The notes under the pieces: generated by a model
What the model was told of the DNA's origin: nothing
The model's input: the letters and a program-made list of their open reading frames with translations, nothing else
Databases searched by the model: none
NCBI GenBank assembly: GCA_003156715.1
Contig: PMHO01000005.1
Location: 1 to 34,224 of the forward strand
Source of the DNA: Candidatus Tityobacter terrigena
GTDB taxonomy: Bacteria > Vulcanimicrobiota > Vulcanimicrobiia > Vulcanimicrobiales > Vulcanimicrobiaceae
DNA: 34,224 nt
Direction: 5' to 3'
Shown: positions 1 through 8,241 of the stretch, in pieces
How the letters are laid out: each line of letters opens with the position of its first letter
How positions within the stretch are numbered: the first letter of the stretch is position 1
Made by a program: the position numbers and the translations under genes

Positions 1-28
1 CGGCTCTTCGTGACTCCGAGATGGCCAC

Positions 29-58
29 TTGCAATATATCAGATTATCCTGATATGAT
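29..58 (+). promoter_or_regulatory. Promoter with embedded operator for the ArsR/MerT/selenoprotein operon
   Basis: A -35-like TTGCAA (29-34) and a -10-like TATGAT (53-58) are separated by 18 bp. A perfect 7-bp inverted repeat, ATATCAG (36-42) and CTGATAT (49-55), fills the spacer and overlaps the -10, the usual place for an ArsR/SmtB-family repressor to block RNA polymerase. The expected transcription start, 6-8 bases after the -10, falls on or next to the ATG at 65, and no Shine-Dalgarno is visible, so the first gene is probably translated from a leaderless mRNA. Binding by the adjacent regulator is inferred. Confidence 0.6.
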
Positions 59-64
59 CCGCCT

Positions 65-421
65 ATGGGAGTCGCAAGAATCCGGGCCAGAGAGGCTGTC
101 AACCGCGGCTCGGACGATCCGTTGCTAGCGAAGTTCGCCCGGGGTCTAGGTGATCCAACGCGCCTGCGTATTCTTCGATTGTTGCTTGAGAAGCCCAGAG
201 GTGTGAGCGAGATCATCGATCACTTGCGCATGTCCCAGAGCCGCGTCAGCAATCATCTCGCATGTCTCAAATGGTGCGGATACGTTACAACCGAGCGACA
301 CGGTCGGACCATCATCTACCACGTGATCGACGCGCGCGTGAGAGCGGTCATCGAGCTAATTCGGGATATCGTTGCGGATAATGCCGCGCATCTCGCGACT
401 TGCGTGCGGATAGCCGAATGA
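65..421 (+). CDS. ArsR/SmtB-family metal-sensing repressor, CmtR-like
   Basis: A 118-aa winged-helix regulator that probably represses its own operon and lets go of DNA when a thiophilic metal binds. The ArsR core is clear: GDPTRLRILRLL (about 29-40), then the recognition helix MSQSRVSNHLACL (about 56-68). It lacks the classical ELCVCDL site. It has instead Cys67 and Cys71 in the recognition-helix region plus Cys113 near the C-terminus. That spacing closely matches Cys57/Cys61/Cys102 of Mycobacterium tuberculosis CmtR, a Cd(II)/Pb(II) sensor. The downstream MerT-like transporter makes Hg(II) another plausible inducer; ArsR-type mercury regulators are known in actinobacteria. Its TGA overlaps the merT ATG (ATGA). 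The start codon has no Shine-Dalgarno and sits just after an operator-like palindrome. Family assignment is firm; the metal is inferred. Confidence 0.9.
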   Translation: MGVARIRAREAVNRGSDDPLLAKFARGLGDPTRLRILRLLLEKPRGVSEIIDHLRMSQSRVSNHLACLKWCGYVTTERHGRTIIYHVIDARVRAVIELIRDIVADNAAHLATCVRIAE

Positions 422-789
422 AAGCCGGGAAACAGGTCGGCGCGATTGGCGCAGCTACCGTTGGAACCGGCGCCGCGCTCACGGCGGGGGTCGCAAGTGC
501 CTGCTGCGTTGGGCCGGCCTTAGCCCCGATCTTCGTCGCGGTTCTCGGCGCCGGCGGCCTAGCCACCGTCTCGGGCCTTCGCCCGTTTACGCCGTGGTTG
601 TTACTCGCTTCAGGCGTCACGCTCGCCTTTAGTTTCTGGCAAACGCATCTGAGGGCAGCGTGCACGCCTGATGGTTCTGCAATCGTGCTACCCTTGGGCT
701 TGCGAATCGCGCGTTTCGTTACGTGGGCGGCCTCTGTTCTATGGCTCGCCTCGGCAATATACGCCGTCTACGGTTTTCTTGACGAATGA
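418..789 (+). CDS. merT: MerT-like mercuric ion transporter
   Basis: A 123-aa inner-membrane protein, about the size of MerT (116 aa), which moves Hg(II) across the cytoplasmic membrane. The first hydrophobic segment carries the signature vicinal pair in ASACCVGP. A second hydrophobic segment (roughly 45-70) and a third near the C-terminus follow, as in three-helix MerT. The cytoplasmic loop keeps one cysteine (RAACTPDG) where MerT usually has two. The ATG at 418 overlaps the regulator's stop, so translation is probably coupled. An in-frame TTG at 400 exists but is less likely. No merP or merA lies beside it; the next gene is a predicted selenoprotein that may accept the metal or reduce a thiol. 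Mercury specificity is inferred from the family. Confidence 0.85.
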   Translation: MKAGKQVGAIGAATVGTGAALTAGVASACCVGPALAPIFVAVLGAGGLATVSGLRPFTPWLLLASGVTLAFSFWQTHLRAACTPDGSAIVLPLGLRIARFVTWAASVLWLASAIYAVYGFLDE

Positions 790-795
790 GGATAC

Positions 796-1356
796 ATGCA
801 GCGTAGAATCTTCCTTGCTTTGGGTGCTGCGATGTTATTAGGTGAGTGCGCACACGAGGCATCTAACGCGCGAATCGCCGATATCGCCAAGGGCGGCGGA
901 CCGCTTCGCGCGGCATTCAACCGCGATGCGGACAAGGTTCGAATCGTGATGCTCGTCAGCCCGACTTGAGGGTTGTGTCTTCGGGGGTCTCTCGAAGTTC
1001 AACAAACAATCCTCGACCGCGAGCCAAGCGGCGACCTCGTGCCCTTCGTCGTTTGGGTTCCGCAACTCGGCGCGCATCGCGAGCATGTGCCCTCGGCCGC
1101 CAGATTGGTAACCGATCGCCGGGCCCAACAATATTGGGATGAAGCCGGCTGGCTAGGCGACGGCTATGGTCTCGTCCTACAAACGCCCGGCCCGGCGTGG
1201 GATGTCTACCTATTATATGGACGCGGGCGGCGCTGGGATGATGTGCTTCCGCCGAAGCCCGAATACTGGATGCATCAGCTTTCAGGCGTCACCGCGGCAC
1301 CGCATCTTGATCCCGAAGTTCTTCGCCAGCAGGTCGAGCGGTTGCTGCATGCCTAA
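796..1356 (+). CDS. Predicted selenoprotein, thioredoxin-like, in a mercury-type operon (Sec at in-frame TGA 967-969)
   Basis: The frame opens at ATG 796 (GAGG four bases upstream), runs to an in-frame TGA at 967-969, then continues without any stop to TAA at 1356, giving 186 aa with residue 58 encoded by TGA. Around it the protein reads VMLVSPT-U-GLCLRG: a beta-strand followed by U-x-x-C (Sec58, Cys61), as in a thioredoxin-fold active site. The sequence after the TGA looks like real protein throughout (for example VVWVPQLGA, PAWDVYLLYG, WMHQL, then a C-terminal helix). A hydrophobic N-terminus (about 4-16) suggests export or a membrane anchor. A hairpin directly after the TGA could be a bacterial SECIS element. 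A nonsense mutation is the alternative, but it would have had to hit the first redox Cys codon exactly. The role beside MerT is unknown; chelation or relay of Hg by a selenolate is attractive but inferred. Confidence 0.72.
967..1005 (+). promoter_or_regulatory. Candidate bacterial SECIS element after the Sec codon
   Basis: Directly 3' of the TGA the RNA can pair TTGT (973-976) with ACAA (1002-1005) and CTTCG (979-983) with CGAAG (993-997), with a small internal loop between the stems. The apical loop GGGGTCTCT (984-992) starts with G, as bacterial SECIS loops usually do. It begins 14 bases after the TGA, slightly closer than the usual range of about 16-37. The fold was made by eye. Confidence 0.5.
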
Positions 1357-2177
1357 TCGGCCGCAGATCGTGTCGGTCTACGCCAAAATGCGGTGCGCTG
1401 GCCTTTTCGGGCCAGACACGCCTGCACGTCCATCGGGCGCCGCACGCCGCGTTCGCACACGGTGTACGGACGCTCCGCGTCGCCAAGGAAAACGTCGTCG
1501 ATCACGTCCCCGCTCCCAAGCGAGCCGATCGAGACATAGCTTCGCTCGATGAAGAACAGATACGAATGGTCAACGAAACCACCAGCAGCACCCGGCTCGG
1601 GCTCCCGGTGCTCCTTACGGCGCTAACTGGTCTTCGACGCGGCGAAGTGTTGGCACTTCGCGGGGCCAACGTTAACTTCGGCCGTCGTCGTGTCGCGATC
1701 ACTGAAGCGGTTGAGCAAACGCGAACATACGGCGTACGATTTAAGTCCCCGAAGTCGAGGTCATCAAAGCGGGTTCTCCTTATCGCAGACCAGCTCATCG
1801 AAACGCTCCAACATCACAAGGCAAGGCAGGAGGTGGGTCGTAAGCAGCTTGGTGAAGCGTACTTCGACCACGGCTTGGTGTTCTGCAACGAAGACGGTAC
1901 CCCGTGGGCGCCCGACACATTCACCAAGCAGTTCGCGACAATCATAAGGGCATCGGGTCTGGCGGACTTCCGATTCCATGACGTGCGCCACGCGTTCGCC
2001 AGCATCACTTTGAAGCAGGGCGTCTCGGTCAAGGAGGTCTCGGCTCTTCTCGGCCACAGCTCACCGATGCTGACGTTATCGACGTACGCGCGAACCATGG
2101 AAGGGCTCGGCCGACAAGCCGTCAACGGACTCGTCAAGTCGCTCCTTGTACCGAAAGGTACCGCGGCCCCTCGTTAG
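1357..2177 (+). pseudogene. Tyrosine recombinase (integrase) remnant, 5'-truncated and frameshifted
   Basis: The C-terminal catalytic domain is intact from ATG 1566 (203 aa): Arg in TGLRRGEVL (residue 24 of that piece), H138-x-x-R141 in HDVRH, His164 in LLGHSS and nucleophile Tyr174 in LSTYART. Upstream, the same frame continues without a stop or usable start codon and encodes part of the core-binding domain (SGQTRLHVHR, then VPAPKRADRD, SLDEEQIR). Still further up, homology moves to another frame (IVSVYAKMRCAGL), which rejoins if one T of the TTTT run at 1404-1407 is removed. Homology begins immediately after the selenoprotein stop, so about the first hundred residues are missing. Full-length integrases of this type are about 350-400 aa. 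It is probably a dead mobility gene of the island; the isolated catalytic domain could still be expressed. Confidence 0.8.
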
Positions 2178-2190
2178 CAAATGTTAGCAA
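2173..2190 (+). repeat. Tandem GTTAGCAA repeat at the integrase 3' end
   Basis: GTTAGCAA occurs at 2173-2180 and again at 2183-2190, a 10-base period spanning the integrase stop codon. Short tandem repeats here can be integrase arm-type sites. Two copies only, so the role is inferred. Confidence 0.4.
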
Positions 2191-2265
2191 CTCGGGTCTT
2201 GGAGCGGTATGCGACTTGCGCCCGATCTGCGGTAAACCCGCATGAATAGGCTACTTGCGGGACGT

Positions 2266-2352
2266 GGAGAGATGGCCGAGTGGTTGAAGGCGGCGGTCTT
2301 GAAAACCGCTGAACGTGATGAGCGTTCCGTGGGTTCGAATCCCACTCTCTCC
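2266..2352 (+). tRNA. tRNA-Ser(UGA)
   Basis: A complete class II tRNA. Acceptor GGAGAGA (2266-2272) pairs with TCTCTCC (2346-2352), the D stem is GCC/GGC, the anticodon loop CTTGAAA carries anticodon TGA (reads UCA), the variable arm is long and the T arm is GTGGG-TTCGAAT-CCCAC. CCA is not encoded. The base after the acceptor, the discriminator, is T (2353), whereas bacterial tRNA-Ser almost always has G. It is a normal serine tRNA, not tRNA-Sec (whose anticodon would be TCA). It sits 88 bases after the broken integrase, suggesting a tRNA-linked island, although the element lies on the 5' side of the tRNA and no copy of the tRNA 3' end was found in the island. Confidence 0.95.
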
Positions 2353-2363
2353 TCAGATCGATG

Positions 2364-2397
2364 GAAAATGCCGGCCCTGCGTCCGAGGAGAGGGCCG
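2364..2397 (-). terminator. Probable intrinsic terminator of the GloVer-repeat gene
   Basis: On the minus strand a 7-bp stem, CGGCCCT (2397-2391) with AGGGCCG (2378-2372), is followed by GCATTTT, giving a short T-tract at 2367-2364. It lies about 80 bases beyond the stop of the minus-strand gene. On the plus strand no T-tract follows, so it works, if at all, for the minus strand. Confidence 0.5.
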
Positions 2398-2479
2398 ACA
2401 TCTCGAGCGTGAAAGCGATCTGCTGACGTGGCGCGAGCTTCGGAAAGCGTGACGAAGCGCGACAGGACGTCTGGCTTCG

Positions 2480-3973
2480 TTACGGCGAGAGTTCGTACAC
2501 CGTCCCGCATTCACCCGGACCGCATGGGCCGGTCCCGCCCGTATAGGTCGTACCGAAGAGGTTACCGTTCATGAGGAGCACGCTGGCGTATGGGTGAGCG
2601 CCGTCGGCGTCGCCACCTTGGAAATGGTGGAGGATGCTCTCAGTGTATCCCGATCCCGACGGCGTCAACGCGAACACGGTGCCGCACCCGCGCGGTTTTC
2701 CGGCTCCGGGGCACGAAAAGCTCGTCCCGCCGAACGTGGTCGTTCCGTACAGTACTCCGTTTGCTCCGGCCGTGAGGCTGGTGGACGGGTCAGAACCGTC
2801 CCTCCGGTCGCCGCGGAAACGGTAAAGAATGCTTTCCAGATAGCTGGATCCCGACGGCGCGAGCTTGAAAACAGTGCCGCACCCGTAAGCATCGCCACAC
2901 TTGCTTACGCCGCCCCCTACCGTCGTGCCGTAAAGCGCTCCGCTCGCATCCGCAATCAGACTCGCGGTCGGCAAATTGCCGTCGCTGCCGCCTTGGAAGC
3001 GGTAGAGAATGCTTTCGGTATAGCCCGAACCGGTAGGCGTCAGCTTGAAGACGACGCCGCACCCCTCGATATGCACGTCGCGACTGCCGGGGCACGCAGA
3101 CGTGCTGCCTCCCCAGCCCGTCGTGCCGTAGAGCGCGCCGCCCGAGCCGGCGATAAGGCCGCCGATTGGATACGATCCATCAGTGCCGCCCGCAAATCGA
3201 TACAAAATGCTTTCGGTGTAGCCCGAGGCCGATGGTGTCAACGCGAAAACCGTGCCGCACCCGTCCTGGCACGGCGTGTCGCCGCCTTCGTCCGTCACGC
3301 CGTAGAGTCTGCCGCCTGCGCCGGCAATGAGAGCGGCGAGCGGGGCCGCCCCGTCGCTTTTCCCATGAAAGCGATAGAGCACGCTTTCCGTATAGCCCGA
3401 CGCCGTCGGCGTCAGCTTGTACACCGTCCCGCAGCCCACGACGGCGTGCACTCGCTTGCACTTGGAACCGCCGCCTTGGACCGTCGTTCCGTACAGCGCG
3501 CCGCTCGAGTCGGCAAGAAGGCCGGATTGTGGATCGTCACCGTCGTTGCCGGCCTGAAACGGGTAAATAACGCTTTCCGCGTAGCCCGAAGCCGTTGGCG
3601 TTAATTTGAAGACCGCTCCGCACCCGTCGTACCCGAGTACTGCAGTGTTACACGGACCGCCGCCACCCTCGACACTCGTGCCGTAAAGCGCGCCCGTCGC
3701 ATCCGCGATAAGATTGCCAAACGGCTCGATCGCGTCACCGCCGGCCTGGAAGCTGTAGAGAACCGTCTCTGCCGGTTCGCTGCCGGAACCGTTCATCGGT
3801 CGCGGACGGGCGGTAGCAGCGTGGACGTGCACGAGCGGGGAAGGGGCGGCGAGCGCTGCGCCCCTGGCCATTTCGCCGCAGAGCAGCGCGCCGGCGCACG
3901 CAAGCGTGAGCACGCTGCAGGTCGCAAGCAGTGCGGTACTGGTTCGGATGGGAGGACGTCGTAGATGTTTCAC
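2480..3973 (-). CDS. Secreted GloVer-type tandem-repeat protein, seven repeats
   Basis: A 497-aa exported protein made of seven repeats of about 60 residues. Each has the pattern ESILYRF-GG-DG-P, LIADASGALYGTT--GG, then C-x(n)-GCGTVFKLTPSGSGY, with the LYGTT core matching the GloVer repeat. Seven units suggest a seven-bladed propeller. Each repeat carries one cysteine in a variable loop plus one in the GCGTV motif, so a disulfide per blade outside the cytoplasm is plausible. The GTG at 3973 is preferred over the upstream TTG at 4030: AAAGGAG precedes it by 10 bases and a signal peptide follows directly (basic KHLRRPPIR, hydrophobic segment, then ALAAP). It stands alone on the minus strand with a terminator-like hairpin behind it. 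Ligand and role are unknown; such proteins often belong to the surface of soil bacteria. Confidence 0.85.
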   Translation of the reverse strand: MKHLRRPPIRTSTALLATCSVLTLACAGALLCGEMARGAALAAPSPLVHVHAATARPRPMNGSGSEPAETVLYSFQAGGDAIEPFGNLIADATGALYGTSVEGGGGPCNTAVLGYDGCGAVFKLTPTASGYAESVIYPFQAGNDGDDPQSGLLADSSGALYGTTVQGGGSKCKRVHAVVGCGTVYKLTPTASGYTESVLYRFHGKSDGAAPLAALIAGAGGRLYGVTDEGGDTPCQDGCGTVFALTPSASGYTESILYRFAGGTDGSYPIGGLIAGSGGALYGTTGWGGSTSACPGSRDVHIEGCGVVFKLTPTGSGYTESILYRFQGGSDGNLPTASLIADASGALYGTTVGGGVSKCGDAYGCGTVFKLAPSGSSYLESILYRFRGDRRDGSDPSTSLTAGANGVLYGTTTFGGTSFSCPGAGKPRGCGTVFALTPSGSGYTESILHHFQGGDADGAHPYASVLLMNGNLFGTTYTGGTGPCGPGECGTVYELSP

Positions 3974-4666
3974 GGGCGTGATGCTCCTTTGGCGTATCGG
4001 AACGGCTCGCGCCGCTCGCGTTCGATGCAAGGTTTAGCGATTCGCGCGGCGCTTATTTTCGTTTCGAGCGGGTCGCGGCGCTATCGGCGTGCGCATCGTA
4101 GCGCGCAATCGTCCCACAGGCGTCCCAAGCGGATGTCTTACGAGCGCGTCGGTGGGGCGCTATTGGTTTGTCTCGGTGGCGACCACCCACCGAAATTCCA
4201 GGAGCTGCCGGCGAGAGGCAGGCTAAAGAACGCAAGGGAAGAGTACGCGTCGTTCCAAACTGCGGCGTCAATTTTCGCCGCTGGAACGCACGGTCATCGC
4301 TACAAGTGCCCTTTATACGAACGACTCCCTTGTCGTCCCGTTTGGTAGCGGAACAGACCCGGCACTCCATCGAAGGCCGCCCCAATCGAGAGGATCGGGG
4401 CCGCCGACGTACGGCCAGCAGCGACCTGCCGACGAGGAAAGCAGGACTGTGCTCTTTGTGCATGATTGGCATCCTGTAAGTGAGCGATTGCCGCAGACTA
4501 TCAGGCCGCCGTCCCACAAATGTCCCAGCGCTTCGAGGACTGCCGGCCGGACCGCGGAATTCGTCGCTACCGACATGACGGTCCGAGCGCAGCGCGCCCC
4601 TTACGGTCGCCTCGAGATCGGGCTGCTCGGGCGGATGCGGCTTAGCGGTACCCTGGCAGAGTCTGC
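3974..4666. other. Long intergenic stretch without a recognisable gene
   Basis: About 690 bases between the divergent GloVer and SulP genes. The short open frames here on both strands show low-complexity Arg/Pro/Ser-rich translations with no family I recognise. An 87-aa minus-strand frame (4313-4576, ATG start, several Cys) is the most protein-like but has no visible Shine-Dalgarno. A small hairpin, CGGTGG (4174-4179) with CCACCG (4187-4192), has no T-tract. It should contain the promoters of both flanking genes; I could not place them with confidence. Decayed coding sequence is possible. Confidence 0.35.
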
Positions 4667-6343
4667 GTGATCCTTCCGTCGCTGCGAGGCTTCCGGTTCG
4701 CATGGCTGCCGAGCGACCTGCTCGCCGGCGCAGTGCTGGCAGCGATCGCCATCCCGGAGCAGCTCGCGACGGCGCAGCTCGCCAGCATGCCCGCGCAGAC
4801 GGGGCTGTACGCATTCGCGGCCGGGTCCCTGGCGTTCGCCATCTTCGGTTCGAATCGGTACCTCTCGGTCGGCGCCGATTCCACGATTGCACCGATCTTT
4901 GCCGTCACCATCGCTGCGCTCGCGGCCGCGAGCTCGGCCTCGTATGCGGTGCTCGTGGGCTTCGCGACGCTGCTTACCGGTCTCGCGCTCGTGCTCGCCG
5001 GCGCGTTGCGGCTCGGCTGGCTCGCCGACCTCCTGTCGATCCCGGTGACGACGGGGTTCTTAGCCGGGATCGCCGTGCACATCATTGTTGGCCAGCTCCC
5101 GGTTGTTCTAGGCGTGCCTGGCGGCTCTGGTTCGTTGCTACTCCATCTCGTTGCGCTCGTGCGCAACCTCCCGCACGTGAACGCGATGACACTGGCCATC
5201 GGAGCGGGCGTGTTCGGGCTGACGCTCGCAACAGAACGTATCAGCCCGCGCCTTCCCGGGGCGCTCCTCGGCCTCATCGGCGCCGGCGTTGCCGCCGCGG
5301 CGTTGCATTTGGGCGAGCGCGGTGTCGCGTTTCTCAGCGCGCCGTCGTCTGCGCTGCCGCGCGTACGTATCGCGTTCGTCAGCGTCCATGACGCGCTATC
5401 GCTCGTTCCCGTCGCGCTCATCGTTGCGCTCGTCTGCCTGATCCAAACCGCCCTGGTTCTGCGCTCCTTTCCTTCGAATCCGGACGCACCGGAGGAACCC
5501 AGCCACGACTTCGCAGCGGTCGGCATCGGGTCGATCGCCTCGGCAATGCTCGGCTCGTTTGCGGTGAACGCGAGTCCACCGCGCACCGCAATCGTGGCCT
5601 CGTCGGGCGGCCGCTCGCAGGTCAGCAGTATCGTCGCCGTTGCGCTCGTCGGTCTGCTCGTCGTCTTTGGAGCGCGGCTAGCAGCGTATCTGCCGCTCGC
5701 GGCGCTCGGCGGCGTGCTGATCTTCATCGGCACGCGTATTTTCCGCTACGCCGATATGGTGCGCATCGCGCGCCTCGGCGGAGGTGAGATCTGGCTCGTT
5801 GCGGCCGGAGCATTTCTGGTCATCGTTCTCCCGATCCAGACGGGGATGCTGCTCGGGATCGTTCTTTCGCTCGTTCATGGCATCTACGTCGTCGCTCGCC
5901 CGCCGAGCACCGAGTTGGTCCACGTGCCAGGCACGACGATATGGTGGCCGCCGGATGACAATACCCCGGGCGAACGGGTCCGCGGCGTGCTCGTTTTCGC
6001 GCCGGCCGCGCCAATTACGTTCACCAATGGGCATTACATCGTCGAACGCCTCGCCGCGCTCGCCGCGTGTGCCCCGCAGCCGGTGAGGCTGGTGGTGCTG
6101 GAGTGCAGCGGTGTAATGGACATTGACTACACGGGTGCGCGCCTCGTCTGCGCGGCGATTGCGGGCCTCCGCGCGCGCGGCATCACGGTCGCGATCGCGC
6201 GAATGGCCGTCGAGCGCGCGCGAAACGCGGCGAGGCGAACCGGACTGCTCGCGGCGCTAGGTCCGCAACGGGTGTTCAAGTCGGTGCAAGAAGCAATTGA
6301 CGCCTTCGACCCACATATCGACCGGCGCGCAAACGACGACTGA
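4667..6343 (+). CDS. SulP-family inorganic anion transporter with STAS domain
   Basis: A 558-aa multipass membrane protein of the SLC26/SulP family, which carries sulfate, bicarbonate or other anions. The first 420 residues are a hydrophobic transport core that opens with the family signature (DLLAGAVLAAIAIPEQLATA, then TGLYAFAAGSLAFAIFGSNR and SVGADST). A C-terminal STAS domain (about 440-550) includes LECSGVMDIDYTGARLV, close to the DxD-TG pattern of the STAS loop. Length and two-domain layout are normal for bacterial SulP. Start is GTG 4667, only a few residues before the conserved region, with a weak Shine-Dalgarno. It is convergent with the reductase gene, with 39 bases between the stops. 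Substrate cannot be decided; no carbonic anhydrase or sulfate genes are adjacent. Confidence 0.9.
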   Translation: MILPSLRGFRFAWLPSDLLAGAVLAAIAIPEQLATAQLASMPAQTGLYAFAAGSLAFAIFGSNRYLSVGADSTIAPIFAVTIAALAAASSASYAVLVGFATLLTGLALVLAGALRLGWLADLLSIPVTTGFLAGIAVHIIVGQLPVVLGVPGGSGSLLLHLVALVRNLPHVNAMTLAIGAGVFGLTLATERISPRLPGALLGLIGAGVAAAALHLGERGVAFLSAPSSALPRVRIAFVSVHDALSLVPVALIVALVCLIQTALVLRSFPSNPDAPEEPSHDFAAVGIGSIASAMLGSFAVNASPPRTAIVASSGGRSQVSSIVAVALVGLLVVFGARLAAYLPLAALGGVLIFIGTRIFRYADMVRIARLGGGEIWLVAAGAFLVIVLPIQTGMLLGIVLSLVHGIYVVARPPSTELVHVPGTTIWWPPDDNTPGERVRGVLVFAPAAPITFTNGHYIVERLAALAACAPQPVRLVVLECSGVMDIDYTGARLVCAAIAGLRARGITVAIARMAVERARNAARRTGLLAALGPQRVFKSVQEAIDAFDPHIDRRANDD

Positions 6344-6382
6344 AACGTTCACCTCGACGGAAGGAGTGGAAAGCCTGAAGAG

Positions 6383-7402
<1,020 letters not shown>

Positions 7403-7527
7403 CGCTCCTCTCGCGCGTAAGGGTGAACGAGTTTAAGCTAGGAGTCACTTTGCCCTCCGTCGCGCCATGCTGAAACGAAGGCGAGCCGGCACAGGCCGCG
7501 CGGGGCATCGGCACTAATGCTCCAAAG

Positions 7528-8088
7528 GTGCGCGGGCGCAAAGAACTGATCGAAGAACTGCGTTCGTACCGGCCGTTCGACGAACGCGAGCGAACGATGG
7601 TCGGGCGCCTCGACACGTTCCTGCGCTCGCACGCCGACTGTTTCGAGCGACGTCTTGCGGTCGGGCACGTGACCGGCTCCGCTTGGGTGGTGGATCGCTC
7701 GCTGCGCACCGTCTTGCTGACCCACCACCGCAAGCTCGGCAAGTGGCTGCAGCTCGGCGGTCACGCTGACGGTGATCCCGACATACGGAGCGTCGCCTTA
7801 CGCGAAGCGGTCGAAGAATCGGGTCTCGCGGGAATCGTGCTCGCCCAGCATGCGATCTACGACGTCGACGTGCACAAGATCCCGGCGCGTTCCGGTGAGC
7901 CCGCTCACCTTCACTACGACGTGCGCTTTGCATTCTTTGCAGACGCTCTTCGGGTGCCTCGTGCGAGCGCGGAGTCGCACGAAGTCGCATGGGTGCCGCT
8001 CGAGAAGGTCGAGCACTTGTCGATCGATGACTCGGTGCGCCGGCTCGTGGCGAAAACCGGCGCACTGGCCACGCGAGTTGATCCGTGA
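7528..8088 (+). CDS. Nudix hydrolase
   Basis: A 186-aa cytosolic Nudix-fold enzyme that would cleave a nucleoside-diphosphate-linked compound. The Nudix box runs from GHADGDPDIRS to ALREAVEESGL. The REAVEE core with its metal-binding glutamates is intact, but the first conserved Glu of G-x5-E is Pro, preceded by Asp, as I recall for the GHxDGDPD subgroup. Upstream are the strand pair GSAWVVD and VLLTHHRKLGKWLQLGG; downstream is HLHYDVRFAFFAD and EVAWVPLEKVEHL, the usual Nudix C-terminal half. Start GTG 7528 is chosen because no better start exists upstream; the Shine-Dalgarno is poor. Substrate is not predictable. Confidence 0.85.
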   Translation: MRGRKELIEELRSYRPFDERERTMVGRLDTFLRSHADCFERRLAVGHVTGSAWVVDRSLRTVLLTHHRKLGKWLQLGGHADGDPDIRSVALREAVEESGLAGIVLAQHAIYDVDVHKIPARSGEPAHLHYDVRFAFFADALRVPRASAESHEVAWVPLEKVEHLSIDDSVRRLVAKTGALATRVDP

Positions 8089-8241
8089 ATCTCTCAGGCC
8101 ATGGCCCGTGGAGCTTGCCATTGCGCGACTTAATCTAGGGTTGATATCCGGCGCCGCCAGCATAAGCCTGCCTTAATTCTGGCGCGTTAGCCTCGTCCCA
8201 AGCAGCGCATCATGCGCTCGCGTCATCGAAGGGAGAAACGC

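Noticed and set aside
973..1356. Separate 127-aa gene starting at TTG 973
   Set aside because: It has no ribosome-binding site and is the exact in-frame continuation of 796-966 across a single TGA, so it is better read as the second part of one selenoprotein.
2266..2352. tRNA-Sec that would support the selenoprotein
   Set aside because: The anticodon is TGA (serine), not TCA, and the acceptor stem has 7 bp rather than the 8 bp of tRNA-Sec.
2594..3604. 336-aa plus-strand open frame opposite the GloVer gene
   Set aside because: Its Arg/Ala-rich translation mirrors the GloVer repeats on the other strand and matches no family.
4053..4892. 279-aa minus-strand open frame covering the 4 kb gap and the SulP start
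   Set aside because: It is Arg/Ser/Pro-rich without motifs and overlaps the conserved SulP N-terminus.
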